Source: Limosilactobacillus sp. | Lineage (GTDB): Bacteria; Bacillota; Bacilli; Lactobacillales; Lactobacillaceae | Assembly (NCBI RefSeq): GCF_022482365.1 | Contig: NZ_JAKVPE010000001.1 | Location: forward strand, 682,001-746,000 | Reading direction: 5' to 3' | DNA length: 64,000 bases | Shown: positions 43,029 to 51,400 of the stretch, in pieces | Layout of the letters: each line of letters begins with the position of its first letter | Position numbering within the stretch: the stretch's first letter is position 1 | The notes under the pieces: model-generated | Told to the model about the DNA's origin: nothing | Database searches by the model: none | What the model saw: only the letters and a program-made list of their open reading frames with translations | Translations under genes and position numbers: made by a program

Positions 43029-43665
43029 GATATAAATGATGCTCCTTTATATAGTTCGCAACCGCCTGGGGAACCATGTAGCGAATCGACTGCCCCCGCC
43101 GAATCCGGTTGCGGACGTCGGTGGAACTAAAGCCCACCGGTGGGACGTCCACCCAGATGACTGGATAGTCCGATTCGTTCTTGGCACCCGGCCGCCGAAC
43201 CCCGACAAAGTGGAAACGGGGCAGGCGCACCAGTTCGTCGATCCGGTGCCACTTGCTCAAATAGTCCACCATGTCACCGCCGATGATGAAGTAGTATTCG
43301 GTGGTCGGATTCTTCTCAATCAAATCCTTCATCGTGTCGTAGGTGTAGCTAATGCCGCCCCGCTCCAGTTCGCTTCCTTCAATTGCGAAGAGCGGATTAT
43401 CCTTAATCGCCAGCTGGAGCATTGCCAGCCGCGTCTCGGCATCAATTGCCGACTTGTGATCAACGTGGGGCGGATTGGCATCCGGCATAAAGCGAACCTG
43501 ATCAAGCGACAGGGTATGGCCGACCTGGTCCGCCACCAGCAAGTGGGCATTGTGAACCGGGTTAAAGGTTCCGCCGTAAATTCCGACCCGCCGCCGTTTT
43601 TCCATCATCACCGTTTCTGGTTGCACCCGCGGCTGCGGGGTTGCAATGACTCGACAACGCTGCAT
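43021..43665 (-). CDS. nadD: Nicotinate-nucleotide adenylyltransferase
   Basis: 214 residues. The core GIYGGTFNPVHNAHLLVADQV at about 28-48 carries the (H/T)xGH-like adenylyl-binding loop; SSTDVRNRI near the C-terminus contacts phosphates. It makes NaAD from nicotinate mononucleotide and ATP. A 22-residue basic N-terminal extension (MQRCRVIATPQPRV..) precedes the core; it is kept because AAGGAAG lies 7 bases before this ATG. An ATG at residue 20 or 21 is the alternative. Confidence 0.94.
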   Translation of the reverse strand: MQRCRVIATPQPRVQPETVMMEKRRRVGIYGGTFNPVHNAHLLVADQVGHTLSLDQVRFMPDANPPHVDHKSAIDAETRLAMLQLAIKDNPLFAIEGSELERGGISYTYDTMKDLIEKNPTTEYYFIIGGDMVDYLSKWHRIDELVRLPRFHFVGVRRPGAKNESDYPVIWVDVPPVGFSSTDVRNRIRRGQSIRYMVPQAVANYIKEHHLYHD

Positions 43666-43677
43666 AAGCACACTTCC

Positions 43678-43989
43678 TTAAATTCGCGCAACGCGCTCCG
43701 ACAGGTTCCGCAGATCCTTATTTGCGGAAACCTTAAACAAGACTAAGACCCGACCGATCGTCTGGACGACCTGGATATCGGTATTATCTTCAATAAATGA
43801 TTTTAATTCGTCAGTGTCAACATCGGCATTCTGCAGGATGTTGACCTTGATCAGCTCCCGCCGGTCCAGAGCACCGTCGAGCTGGGCCAGCCAGTTTTTG
43901 GTCAAGCCCTCCTTGCCAACCGCAAAAATCGGCTGCAGGTGGTTGGCCTGCGCCCGCAAGAAACGTTTTTGCTTTCCTCTTAACTTCAT
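43678..43989 (-). CDS. yhbY: RNA-binding protein YhbY (CRS1/YhbY domain)
   Basis: 103 residues: KLRGKQKRFLRAQANHLQPIFAVGKEGLTKNWLAQLDGALDRRELIKVNIL. The GKEG loop is the GxxG RNA-binding signature. It associates with pre-50S particles. It lies between yqeH and nadD, the standard order. Confidence 0.95.
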   Translation of the reverse strand: MKLRGKQKRFLRAQANHLQPIFAVGKEGLTKNWLAQLDGALDRRELIKVNILQNADVDTDELKSFIEDNTDIQVVQTIGRVLVLFKVSANKDLRNLSERVARI

Positions 43990-44003
43990 TCCAATTCTCC
44001 TTA

Positions 44004-45122
44004 CTAAATCATTGCCCGGCGAACCAGGGCACCGACACCCTTTGGTACCCAGGCGGCCACCGTAACCCCCGCGGGGACGGTGATCCAGCCGAGGCCTTCA
44101 AAGACGATGTCGCTCTTTTCGTGGACGTGAAACTCCTCTTTCTCCAGCGGTGGGAAATCAGCCAGCTCGTCACTGGTCGGCGGCGTCAGGAGTTCACCGA
44201 CGTGCTTTTCGTAGAACGTATCCGCATTGGCCAGCTTGGTCCGGTGAATCATCAGGTTGTTGTCGAAGTAGGCCGCCACGCCGACCCGTTCACCCTTAAG
44301 GTAGTCAAAGCGCGCAATGCCACCTAAGAAAAGGGTCTGCTCCGGATTCAGTTGGTAGGTCCGGGGCTTGATCTCCTTTTGCGGTGCCACCAGCTTGAGG
44401 GCCTTTGGCGACAGGACGTGAGCCATCTGGTGAGCATGGATAATTCCCGGCGTGTCGATCAGGCGGTGACCATCGTCCAGCGGAATCTCGATCTTGTCCA
44501 GGGTCGTTCCCGGGAAGCGGGAGGTCGTAATCAGGTCCTGGATCCCGGTCCGTGTCTTGATGATCTGGTTGATCATCGTCGACTTGCCGACGTTGGTGAC
44601 GCCGACCACGTAGACGTCTCTCCCCTGCCGATAGTGCTCAATCGTCTCCAGAAGGTCATCAATCTGGTGGTTCTTCTTGGCCGAAACCAGGACCGTATCC
44701 ACCGGCCGCAGCCCTGCCAGGTTGGCTTGCTGACGAATCCAGTCACGCAGCTTGGACCGCCGCAGGGAGCGGGGCAGGAGATCCTCCTTGTTGCCGACCA
44801 ACAGGATTGGGTTTTGGCCGACGAACCGGTGAAGGCCTGGAATCAGGCTGCCGTTGAAGTCAAAGATGTCGACCACGTAAACGATCAGGGCATCCGTCTG
44901 GCCGATCTGGCTCAGCAATTTCAAAAAGTCGTCGTCGGACAGGGAAACCGGCGCAATTTCGTTGTAGTGGCGAAGCCGGAAGCAGCGCTGGCAGTACAAT
45001 TCATCGTTGGCCAGGCCCTTTTCAATCGCCGACTGCGGCGTGTAGCCCGGGGCCTTGGGGTCGGTGGATTGGATCACCGCTCCACAGCCAATGCAACGCA
45101 ATTCTTCTTGCTGCTCACTCAT
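44004..45122 (-). CDS. yqeH: Circularly permuted ribosome-assembly GTPase YqeH
   Basis: 372 residues. N-terminal zinc finger (C10-x2-C13 and YCQRC near 45), then GTPase motifs in permuted order: G4 NKEDLLP, G5 SAKK, G1 GVTNVGKS near 175 and G3 DTPGI. YqeH is needed for 30S maturation. It overlaps the upstream yqeG gene by 8 bases. Confidence 0.96.
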   Translation of the reverse strand: MSEQQEELRCIGCGAVIQSTDPKAPGYTPQSAIEKGLANDELYCQRCFRLRHYNEIAPVSLSDDDFLKLLSQIGQTDALIVYVVDIFDFNGSLIPGLHRFVGQNPILLVGNKEDLLPRSLRRSKLRDWIRQQANLAGLRPVDTVLVSAKKNHQIDDLLETIEHYRQGRDVYVVGVTNVGKSTMINQIIKTRTGIQDLITTSRFPGTTLDKIEIPLDDGHRLIDTPGIIHAHQMAHVLSPKALKLVAPQKEIKPRTYQLNPEQTLFLGGIARFDYLKGERVGVAAYFDNNLMIHRTKLANADTFYEKHVGELLTPPTSDELADFPPLEKEEFHVHEKSDIVFEGLGWITVPAGVTVAAWVPKGVGALVRRAMI

Positions 45123-45648
45123 CTTCTAGTCCCTCCTGCCATTTCAAGTTCGGGTACTGCTTCTTCAGTTCCCGCCAAACGAAGTTACCCATCTGGCGAT
45201 TTGGCCAGGTGATCCACTTGTCGGTGTTGATCAGCGGCTTGACTAAGAGGCTGTAAACGCCGGCTCGGTTAGCCGCGATCACGTCGGTCATCAGTTGATC
45301 GCCGACCATCACCACCTCATGCTTCTTCAAGCCGAGCTTCTTACGGGCCCGGGTAATGCCGTAGCTGAATGGCTTCATCGACCGCGCCATAAAGGGCAGG
45401 TCTAAGTCGGCTACCGCCTTGCCGATCCGTTTCTTGCTATTGTTCGAAATCACGATCAGTGGGATCCCCGCCTGGTCAAGTTCTTCCATCCAGCGGTGGA
45501 GTTCGGGGGTTCCGTTCGGATTGTTCCAGGCAATCAAGGTGTTATCCAGGTCACTAAACACCGCCCGAATCCCATGCTGCTTTAATTGCTGGGGTGAAAC
45601 GTTGTAGACGCTCTTCACCATCCAGGTTGGTTTAAATTTTTCAAACAC
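45115..45648 (-). CDS. yqeG: YqeG family HAD-type phosphatase
   Basis: 177 residues. HAD motif I DLDNT at 33-37 (AVFSDLDNTLIAW), motif II VISNNS, motif III/IV KKHEVVMVGDQLMTDVIAANRAG. Some YqeG homologues dephosphorylate phosphatidylglycerophosphate; not proven here. First gene of the yqeG-yqeH-yhbY-nadD-yqeK-rsfS cluster, with a consensus promoter. Confidence 0.94.
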   Translation of the reverse strand: MFEKFKPTWMVKSVYNVSPQQLKQHGIRAVFSDLDNTLIAWNNPNGTPELHRWMEELDQAGIPLIVISNNSKKRIGKAVADLDLPFMARSMKPFSYGITRARKKLGLKKHEVVMVGDQLMTDVIAANRAGVYSLLVKPLINTDKWITWPNRQMGNFVWRELKKQYPNLKWQEGLEDE

Positions 45649-45678
45649 AGTTGCACCTCATTATGCATTATTAGATTA

Positions 45679-45707
45679 ATTATAACGATTGTTCAATGGG
45701 GTTTCAA
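45679..45707 (-). promoter_or_regulatory. Promoter of the yqeG-to-tmcAL operon
   Basis: Minus strand TTGAAA (45702-45707), 17-base spacer, TATAAT (45679-45684). Confidence 0.85.
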
Positions 45708-45732
45708 TTAATCAACCCCCGGGCGACTCACT

Positions 45733-45776
45733 AAAAAAGCCACCCATCGGCATAAGGGGATGGGTGGCTAAAAAAT
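45733..45776 (-). terminator. Terminator of infC-rpmI-rplT
   Basis: Minus strand AGCCACCCATC and GATGGGTGGCT around a 10-base loop, followed by six T. 6 bases past the rplT stop. Confidence 0.92.
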
Positions 45777-45781
45777 TAAAC

Positions 45782-46135
45782 TTAGTTGAGGGCCTTCTTG
45801 GCTTCGTCAACCAGGGCAGTGAATGCCTTTGGGTCGTTAACGGCCAGGTCAGCCAACATCTTCCGGTTGATGTCAATGTTAGCCAGCTTCAGTCCGTGCA
45901 TTAACTTGCTGTAGCTAATGTCGTTCATCCGGGCACCAGCGTTGATCCGGGCGATCCAGAGTTCACGGAACTTACGCTTGTTGACCTTCCGATCACGGAA
46001 AGCGTAAACGTAACTCTTCATTACTTGGTCCTTAGCAGTCTTGAACAGACGGTGCTTTGAACCACGGTAACCCTTTGCTAACTTCATAATGCGCTTACGA
46101 CGTGCGCGCGTAACAGTTCCACCTTTAACTCGCAT
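45782..46135 (-). CDS. rplT: Ribosomal protein L20
   Basis: 117 residues, full length: [53 protein letters not shown], and the globular C-terminus. L20 nucleates 50S assembly and in Bacillota represses its own operon by binding the leader RNA. The ribosome site GGAGG precedes ATG. Last gene of the operon. Confidence 0.97.
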   Translation of the reverse strand: MRVKGGTVTRARRKRIMKLAKGYRGSKHRLFKTAKDQVMKSYVYAFRDRKVNKRKFRELWIARINAGARMNDISYSKLMHGLKLANIDINRKMLADLAVNDPKAFTALVDEAKKALN

Positions 46136-46176
46136 GTTGAAATCCTCCTACGTATGTCTTATTGATCGATTGAAGT

Positions 46177-46374
46177 TTACTTGAATGGTAATAACTTCTT
46201 GTAACGCTTTACGTTGGACTTGTCCATCATGCTCAAGCCACGTAATTGACGACGTTGCTTCTTGGTCTTACCGTGGAAACGGTGGCTGGTAAATGAGTTA
46301 CCACTCTTGAATCCACCCTTAGCGGTACGCTTGAAACGCTTTGCAGCAGCGCGGTTAGTCTTCATCTTTGGCAT
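46177..46374 (-). CDS. rpmI: Ribosomal protein L35
   Basis: 65 residues: [20 protein letters not shown] at the start, [16 protein letters not shown] and ending YKKLLPFK. Typical basic L35. Lies between infC and rplT as in nearly all Bacillota. Confidence 0.97.
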   Translation of the reverse strand: MPKMKTNRAAAKRFKRTAKGGFKSGNSFTSHRFHGKTKKQRRQLRGLSMMDKSNVKRYKKLLPFK

Positions 46375-46395
46375 AACTAATTCCTACCTTCTTAA

Positions 46396-46920
46396 TTAAT
46401 TTTTCGCTTTATCAGCAATTGGGGCGAGCGTTAAGAAAATGCTCCGCCCTTCCATCTTTGGACGTTGGACAACAGTAGCAATGTCGGACGTTTCTTCAGC
46501 CATCCGTTCAATCATGTCACGACCGATATCCTTGTGCGTGATCGCACGGCCACGGAAACGCAATGAAACCCGTACCTTGTCGCCCTTGGCGATGAACTTG
46601 CGAACCCGGTTCAACTTAACATTGAAGTCGTTCGTGTCGATGGATGGGCTCAGGCGAATTTCCTTGACAGTTACTGTCTTCTGCTTCTTACGAGCTTCAC
46701 GCTCTTTCTTTTGCATCTCGAAACGGTACTTACCGTAATCCATAATGCGGGCAACAGCTGGCCGTGCCTTTGGTGCTACTAACACCAAATCAAGATTGGC
46801 ATCTTCTGCCAATTGAAGTGCTTCTCGCTTTGACTTGATACCCAATTGTTCACCATTTTGGTCAATCAGGCGCACCTCGCGTGCACGAATACCGTTATTG
46901 ACAATCATATCTTGTGCTAT
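46396..46920 (-). CDS. infC: Translation initiation factor IF-3, with ATA start codon
   Basis: 174 residues when read from ATA at 46918-46920 (MAQDMIVNNGIRAREVRLID..). The N-domain, the lysine-rich linker (MQKKEREARKKQKTVTVKE) and the C-domain (GDKVRVSLRFRGRAITHKDIG) are all complete. The ATA is chosen because GGAGG ends 9 bases before it, while the first ATG, four codons later, lies 21 bases away. infC genes commonly use rare AUU/AUC/AUA starts, which IF-3 itself discriminates against, giving autogenous control. Confidence 0.93.
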   Translation of the reverse strand: MAQDMIVNNGIRAREVRLIDQNGEQLGIKSKREALQLAEDANLDLVLVAPKARPAVARIMDYGKYRFEMQKKEREARKKQKTVTVKEIRLSPSIDTNDFNVKLNRVRKFIAKGDKVRVSLRFRGRAITHKDIGRDMIERMAEETSDIATVVQRPKMEGRSIFLTLAPIADKAKN

Positions 46921-47087
46921 GGCAACGCACCTCCAATTTTATTAGCGAAAGATCAAGCAAAAAAAGCGGGGCACAACACCCCGCTAAATAGGAACAGACC
47001 TCTCTCGTCTGCTCAATTTCATCTCGTCAGCCCGGCGACCCTTGTCACCCAGGCGAGAAGCGGGTGCTTCTGCTTTTTCTTTCAACG
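46921..47087 (-). promoter_or_regulatory. Presumptive L20 leader of infC-rpmI-rplT
   Basis: About 165 bases of transcript precede infC. They fold into several stems (GAAGCACCCGCTTCT region near 47060; GGCGACC/GGGTCGCC near 47035) and end with a strong terminator hairpin AGCGGGG..CCCCGCT followed by seven T (46959-46985), 25 bases before the ribosome site. This is the layout of the Bacillota L20 leader, in which L20 binding favours termination. Terminator visible directly; L20 binding is inferred. Confidence 0.8.
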
Positions 47088-47093
47088 TTTACT

Positions 47094-47122
47094 AGATTAC
47101 AAAATTAGCGGACAAATGTCAA
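47094..47122 (-). promoter_or_regulatory. Promoter of infC-rpmI-rplT
   Basis: Minus strand TTGACA (47117-47122), 17-base spacer, TAATCT (47094-47099). The -35 begins only 4 bases after the dnaI stop codon. Confidence 0.85.
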
Positions 47123-47126
47123 GGAC

Positions 47127-48065
47127 TTATCCCTTTTTCCGCAGATTTTCACCGTTCATCTGGATTTCCCGGGATAAGAACTCAATCCGCTCCATGATTC
47201 GGGCCGCCTTGACCGGTTCCACGACCCCCTGGCTATTGATCGCCAGGTGCTGTTTCTCCAATTCAGCCATCGAAAAGTTAGAACTGAAGAAGGTTGGCAG
47301 TTCCTCTTGCATCCGGTACTCCAGGATGACGCCCAGAACATCGTCACGCACCCAGGTCGACATGGCATCCGCACCGATGTCGTCCAGCATCAAGACGGGC
47401 GAACGTTTAACCGCATCGATCTTTTCGCCAGCATTGTTGTTGCGAATGGAGTTTTTCAGCTCAACCGCAAAGCTGGGGAAATGCACCATCGTCGTGGCAA
47501 CATCCCGCTGGGCCAGTGCATTGGCCGTCGCCGCCAACAGGTAGGTCTTCCCGACCCCAAAGCTCCCGGTCAGGTACAATCCCGGCTGGAAGCGGTCCGG
47601 CGAATAGCTTTTCACGAATTCCACGGCGGCACTGTAGGCTGCCACCCGACCCGTAGTGGCATTTTGATCGTCTAAGTAGTAGTTGTCAAAGGTCGCCTGC
47701 CGGATGAACTTTGGCATATTGATCGAATTGACCAATTGCCGCAGGTGCTCTTGGTGGCGGCGTTCAATCAGCTGCTGGGTCGGAACATAGGTGACATCGA
47801 TCTGGCCACCATCGAGCTGCAGCTGGGGAGAGTAGCCGGGGGCCACCGTAGCCTTGCCTTCCTTGATCAGCTGCTTTTCGTGGAAAAATTCATAAAGCTT
47901 TGAGCGACCCCGCCGAATACTCTCGGCGCTCAGCCGGTCACGGTGCTGGTTCAAGAACGCCCGGACCTCGGGATCGGCATAAACCTGCTTCATGATCTGG
48001 TCCATGTTGGCGGCAACGTTGCGTCCCTGCATCATTTTCTGAATGGTTTTATTTAGTGATTCCAA
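47127..48065 (-). CDS. dnaI: Primosomal protein DnaI (helicase loader)
   Basis: 312 residues. N-terminal helicase-binding helical domain (1-125) and AAA+ domain with Walker A GSFGVGKT at 167-174 and Walker B VLMLDDIGADA. It loads the DnaC replicative helicase with DnaB and DnaD. TTG start with AGGTGA upstream. The gene ends directly before the infC promoter without a terminator of its own. Confidence 0.95.
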   Translation of the reverse strand: MESLNKTIQKMMQGRNVAANMDQIMKQVYADPEVRAFLNQHRDRLSAESIRRGRSKLYEFFHEKQLIKEGKATVAPGYSPQLQLDGGQIDVTYVPTQQLIERRHQEHLRQLVNSINMPKFIRQATFDNYYLDDQNATTGRVAAYSAAVEFVKSYSPDRFQPGLYLTGSFGVGKTYLLAATANALAQRDVATTMVHFPSFAVELKNSIRNNNAGEKIDAVKRSPVLMLDDIGADAMSTWVRDDVLGVILEYRMQEELPTFFSSNFSMAELEKQHLAINSQGVVEPVKAARIMERIEFLSREIQMNGENLRKKG

Positions 48066-48070
48066 TCATC

Positions 48071-49435
48071 TCACCTGTTTCCAGAATGTTTTCGCTGAAG
48101 GGCTCGGGCACGCGCAATGGCTTCCGGCGAGGCCTTCTTCGTCTTCTGCTTTTGATCCTGCTTGCTCCACTCCGGCATCTTTTCCCGGACCTGCAGCTGA
48201 CGATAGGTGCGGCGGGTGCCCTGCTTTGGCGCCCCCTCCCGCTTGGCCTGGTTGAACTTTTTCAACTGCATCAGGGCACCGGCGCCATCCTTGACCCCGG
48301 CCCGTAGCCAGTCATTGGCAATGGCGTCGACAAAGTTACCCTTTAGAGTGGCGTTGCCCAGGTCGGCAATGACGTACCAGACCAGCACGTTAATGACCGA
48401 CGACGGCAGCTGACCGTCCTGCACCAGGCGGGTTAAGACGTTGCGCTCGCCCGCCGTCACGTAGCCCCCCGTCTGTTCCTTGAGGGCCTGGAGAAATTCA
48501 ACCGGCGCGTAGTTATCGGTACTCTTGAGCAGCAGGCGGTCTTTATCTGTGAGGCCCTTGACAGCAGGTGTCGATTGAGCCGCTTTCGTTTGGGCGACCG
48601 TCGCCTGCTTGCCGGGAACCCGCTGGTAGCGGCTGGCAACCACCTGCTTAAATTTCTGGGCATCAAAATGGTTGCTGGCCAAGTCCGTTGCAAGGCGAAT
48701 CAGCCGGGCCATTTCCGGTTCGTCAATTCCATATAATTGGTGTTCAACCTCGATCAGTTGACGCTGGGCGGTCAGATCATCTCGAATCACCGGCTGGCCT
48801 TCTAACAGCTGCAGGAGGGTCGGCCAGTCAAAGTCCGTTGCCACCCTGCGCGGCTCTTTTGCTGGCGCCGGTTGCACCTGCTTTTGAGCATCCCGAATGA
48901 CATGAGGAAGGTGAACGACCTCCCGCTGGTCTACCCGGTAGGTGTCTAAAAAGTGGTGACTGACGTCCTTCAACTGGGAATCGGCATCGGCCAGGCGGTG
49001 TGCCTGGGCCCGCCTCATCAGCTGGTTAAAGCGACTTTCACCAATCTCTTCCAGGAGCAGGACACTTAAAAGGCTATCGGCCACAAATTGAGTGGGCGTT
49101 AGCGTCGCCTGCAATTCGTAAACGTAGACGTCGCCCTGGGCATCGTGGCGATGGTAGGTAATCAGCATCCCACTGCTCTCCAGGCGCTGCAGGCCCTCAG
49201 CAACCATGCCCTGGCCCGCGTTAAGTTGGACCAGAAGCTCTGATTGGAGGCGACGATCTGCCAGGGTCGGCCGATCCATCATTTGACTGCGCAGCGCGTA
49301 GAAAAGGCTGAAGGCCACCGGACCCAAGATCGGCTGGTAAAAATCCACAAAGGTTCGCTCGTTGAAGTTGGCGAAGTCAACCGCGCTCGTCACCAGATAA
49401 CCCGCCTGGGGATCAAAGCCTTGTCGATTGCTCAC
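48071..49435 (-). CDS. dnaB: Replication initiation and membrane attachment protein DnaB
   Basis: 454 residues. N-terminal domain (TFVDFYQPILGPVAFSLFYALRSQM) and C-terminal DnaB/DnaD-like domain (FLQALKEQTGGYVTAGERNVLTRLVQDGQLPSSVINVLVWYV), then a basic tail. It is the Gram-positive DnaB, not the helicase, and helps DnaI load helicase at oriC. GTG start. It follows nrdR by 3 bases. Confidence 0.94.
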   Translation of the reverse strand: MSNRQGFDPQAGYLVTSAVDFANFNERTFVDFYQPILGPVAFSLFYALRSQMMDRPTLADRRLQSELLVQLNAGQGMVAEGLQRLESSGMLITYHRHDAQGDVYVYELQATLTPTQFVADSLLSVLLLEEIGESRFNQLMRRAQAHRLADADSQLKDVSHHFLDTYRVDQREVVHLPHVIRDAQKQVQPAPAKEPRRVATDFDWPTLLQLLEGQPVIRDDLTAQRQLIEVEHQLYGIDEPEMARLIRLATDLASNHFDAQKFKQVVASRYQRVPGKQATVAQTKAAQSTPAVKGLTDKDRLLLKSTDNYAPVEFLQALKEQTGGYVTAGERNVLTRLVQDGQLPSSVINVLVWYVIADLGNATLKGNFVDAIANDWLRAGVKDGAGALMQLKKFNQAKREGAPKQGTRRTYRQLQVREKMPEWSKQDQKQKTKKASPEAIARARALQRKHSGNR

Positions 49436-49438
49436 GGT

Positions 49439-49915
49439 TTAACCCTGCTTTCCCTTTTCGTGGTCGTTTTTGACCATCGTTTCCAATTCGTTCATGAAGG
49501 CGTCGACGTCCTTAAATTGACGGTAAACGCTGGCAAAGCGGATGTAGGCCACCTCATCGACATCCTTGAGCTCGTTCATCACGAACTTGCCGATGATCTG
49601 ACTGGAAACCTCATTTTCACCAAGGCCACGGACCTTTTTTTCGACCTTATCGGTTAGCTTGGTCAGGCGCTCCATGCTCACCGGTCGCTTTTCCGCCGAC
49701 CGGACAATCCCGTTCAGGATCTTTTGCCGGCTGAATTCTTGCCGGGTCCCATCCTTTTTAATCACCAGAAGTGGCGTTTGTTCGTAACGTTCGAAGGTCG
49801 TGAAGCGAAAGCCGCAGTGAATGCACTCACGCCGCCGCCGAATAAAGGTGCCGTCTTCACTCGGCCGGCTATCAACGACGCGTGAACCATTTTTATGACA
49901 GTGTGGGCATCGCAA
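49439..49915 (-). CDS. nrdR: Transcriptional repressor NrdR
   Basis: 158 residues. Zinc ribbon MRCPHCHKNGSRVVDSR..CIHCGFRFTTFERYE (four Cys) and ATP-cone domain (LLVIKKDGTRQEFSRQKILNGIVRSAEKR). It senses (d)ATP and represses ribonucleotide reductase genes. TTG start with GGAGGAG upstream. Located between coaE and dnaB as in other Bacillota. Confidence 0.96.
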   Translation of the reverse strand: MRCPHCHKNGSRVVDSRPSEDGTFIRRRRECIHCGFRFTTFERYEQTPLLVIKKDGTRQEFSRQKILNGIVRSAEKRPVSMERLTKLTDKVEKKVRGLGENEVSSQIIGKFVMNELKDVDEVAYIRFASVYRQFKDVDAFMNELETMVKNDHEKGKQG

Positions 49916-49950
49916 AGCGTACTCCTCCTTTAGTAAGATAATACTATATT

Positions 49951-50553
49951 TTACCGCGGGTGCCGCAGGTCTTCAACTAATTGGGCCACCTGGCGCCGCG
50001 TTTCTTCCAGGCTGCCGTTGTTGTCAATCACCCAATCGGCCCGCCGAATTTTCTCTTTCAGTGGCATCTGGGCCGCAATTCGAGCCGAAGCGGCCGCCTT
50101 GGAATAGTGATTACGGGCCATCAGCCGCTGCAATTCGGTTGCCGGATCAACCGCAACCACCACGACATAATCGCAGTCCTGATCATAGTGTTGTTCAAAG
50201 AGCAGGGGCACGTCCAGGATCACGGCTGGAGCACCGGCCCGCTTGAGGCTATCCACCGCATCCCAAATGGCATCGCGGATCAGTGGCTGCATGATCGCGT
50301 CGAGCCGGCGGCGGGCCTGATCGTCGCCAAAGACTTGTCGGCCCAGCTGAGGACGGTCCAGTTGGCCATCCGGGCCGATGATTTGGGCCCCAAAGGCCGC
50401 CTTTAGCCGATCAAGACCGGTCGACCCCGGTTGCTGGACCTGACGAGCGATCAGATCGGCATCAACGATTGGAAAGCCCGCCGCCCTTAAAAGACTGCTG
50501 ACGGTCGACTTGCCACTGGCAATGCCACCGGTTAAACCAATTATCTTCGTCAT
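49951..50553 (-). CDS. coaE: Dephospho-CoA kinase
   Basis: 200 residues. P-loop GLTGGIASGKSTV at the start, DADLIARQVQQPG and VILDVPLLFE. Last step of coenzyme A synthesis. GGGAGGA precedes the ATG; the mutM stop is one base upstream of the start. Confidence 0.96.
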   Translation of the reverse strand: MTKIIGLTGGIASGKSTVSSLLRAAGFPIVDADLIARQVQQPGSTGLDRLKAAFGAQIIGPDGQLDRPQLGRQVFGDDQARRRLDAIMQPLIRDAIWDAVDSLKRAGAPAVILDVPLLFEQHYDQDCDYVVVVAVDPATELQRLMARNHYSKAAASARIAAQMPLKEKIRRADWVIDNNGSLEETRRQVAQLVEDLRHPR

Positions 50554-50554
50554 C

Positions 50555-51388
50555 TTAATCCTCCCGTAGCGGCTGGCAGTGGGGACAGAAGGTCGTTCCC
50601 CGCTGGGCTACCTTAATCTTAACCATCTTGGTGCCGCACCGGGGACAGCGTTCACCGCCGCGGCCATAGGCGTTCAGCCGGTCCTGAAAGCCACCGGCAT
50701 CCCCCATCGCGTCGACGAAGGTGTGCACCGTCGTCCCCTTATACCTGATTGCCATCGCCAGTTCCTTGATGATGTTGTCATGGAGGGATCGGATCTCGTT
50801 CTCGGTCAGGGTATTGGCCGGCTGCTCCGGATTAATCTTGCTCATCCAAAGCACCTCGTCAACGTAGATGTTGCCCAGGCCTGCCACATGATGCTGGTTG
50901 AGCAGGAAGGGTTTGATCTTGCCCCGGCTCTTTTTGAGTTCGGTCCTGAAGAAGTCGAGTTTAAAGTCTTCCGGGGTCGGTTCTGGCCCAATCGTCTTGA
51001 GGCCGCCGACCGTCATCTCCTGGCCGGTTTTGACCAGGGTCATCCGGCCAAACTTGCGAGTGTCGTGGTAGCACAGCTCCGTCCCGTCGGTAAATTGGAA
51101 AACAACGTGGGTATGTTTATCGATCGGCGCCCCCACTGGCTGACTGAAGTACTGCCCTTCCATTCGCAGGTGGGAGACCATCGTCAGCTGGTTGCTAAAG
51201 CGAAAGAGGAGGTACTTGCCCCGTCGGTCGATGTCCTCAATCGTTTGACCGATCAGGGCCTGGCGAAACTCCTCGACGTCGTTGGTGATCGTTTTCCCGT
51301 AATAAACATCAATCGCGTTAATCTTGCGGCCCTTGGCGATCTTGAGCAGACCGCGGCGAACCGTCTCTACTTCTGGTAATTCTGGCAA
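50555..51388 (-). CDS. mutM: Formamidopyrimidine-DNA glycosylase (Fpg)
   Basis: 277 residues. Catalytic N-terminal PELPEVETVRRGL (Pro at position 2, Glu3), H2TH domain, and the C-terminal zinc finger with four Cys (CPRCGTKMVKIKVAQRGTTFCPHCQ). Excises 8-oxoguanine and nicks the strand. TTG start with AAGGA upstream. Lies between polA and coaE. Confidence 0.96.
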   Translation of the reverse strand: MPELPEVETVRRGLLKIAKGRKINAIDVYYGKTITNDVEEFRQALIGQTIEDIDRRGKYLLFRFSNQLTMVSHLRMEGQYFSQPVGAPIDKHTHVVFQFTDGTELCYHDTRKFGRMTLVKTGQEMTVGGLKTIGPEPTPEDFKLDFFRTELKKSRGKIKPFLLNQHHVAGLGNIYVDEVLWMSKINPEQPANTLTENEIRSLHDNIIKELAMAIRYKGTTVHTFVDAMGDAGGFQDRLNAYGRGGERCPRCGTKMVKIKVAQRGTTFCPHCQPLRED

Positions 51389-51400
51389 AGCTATCCTTCC

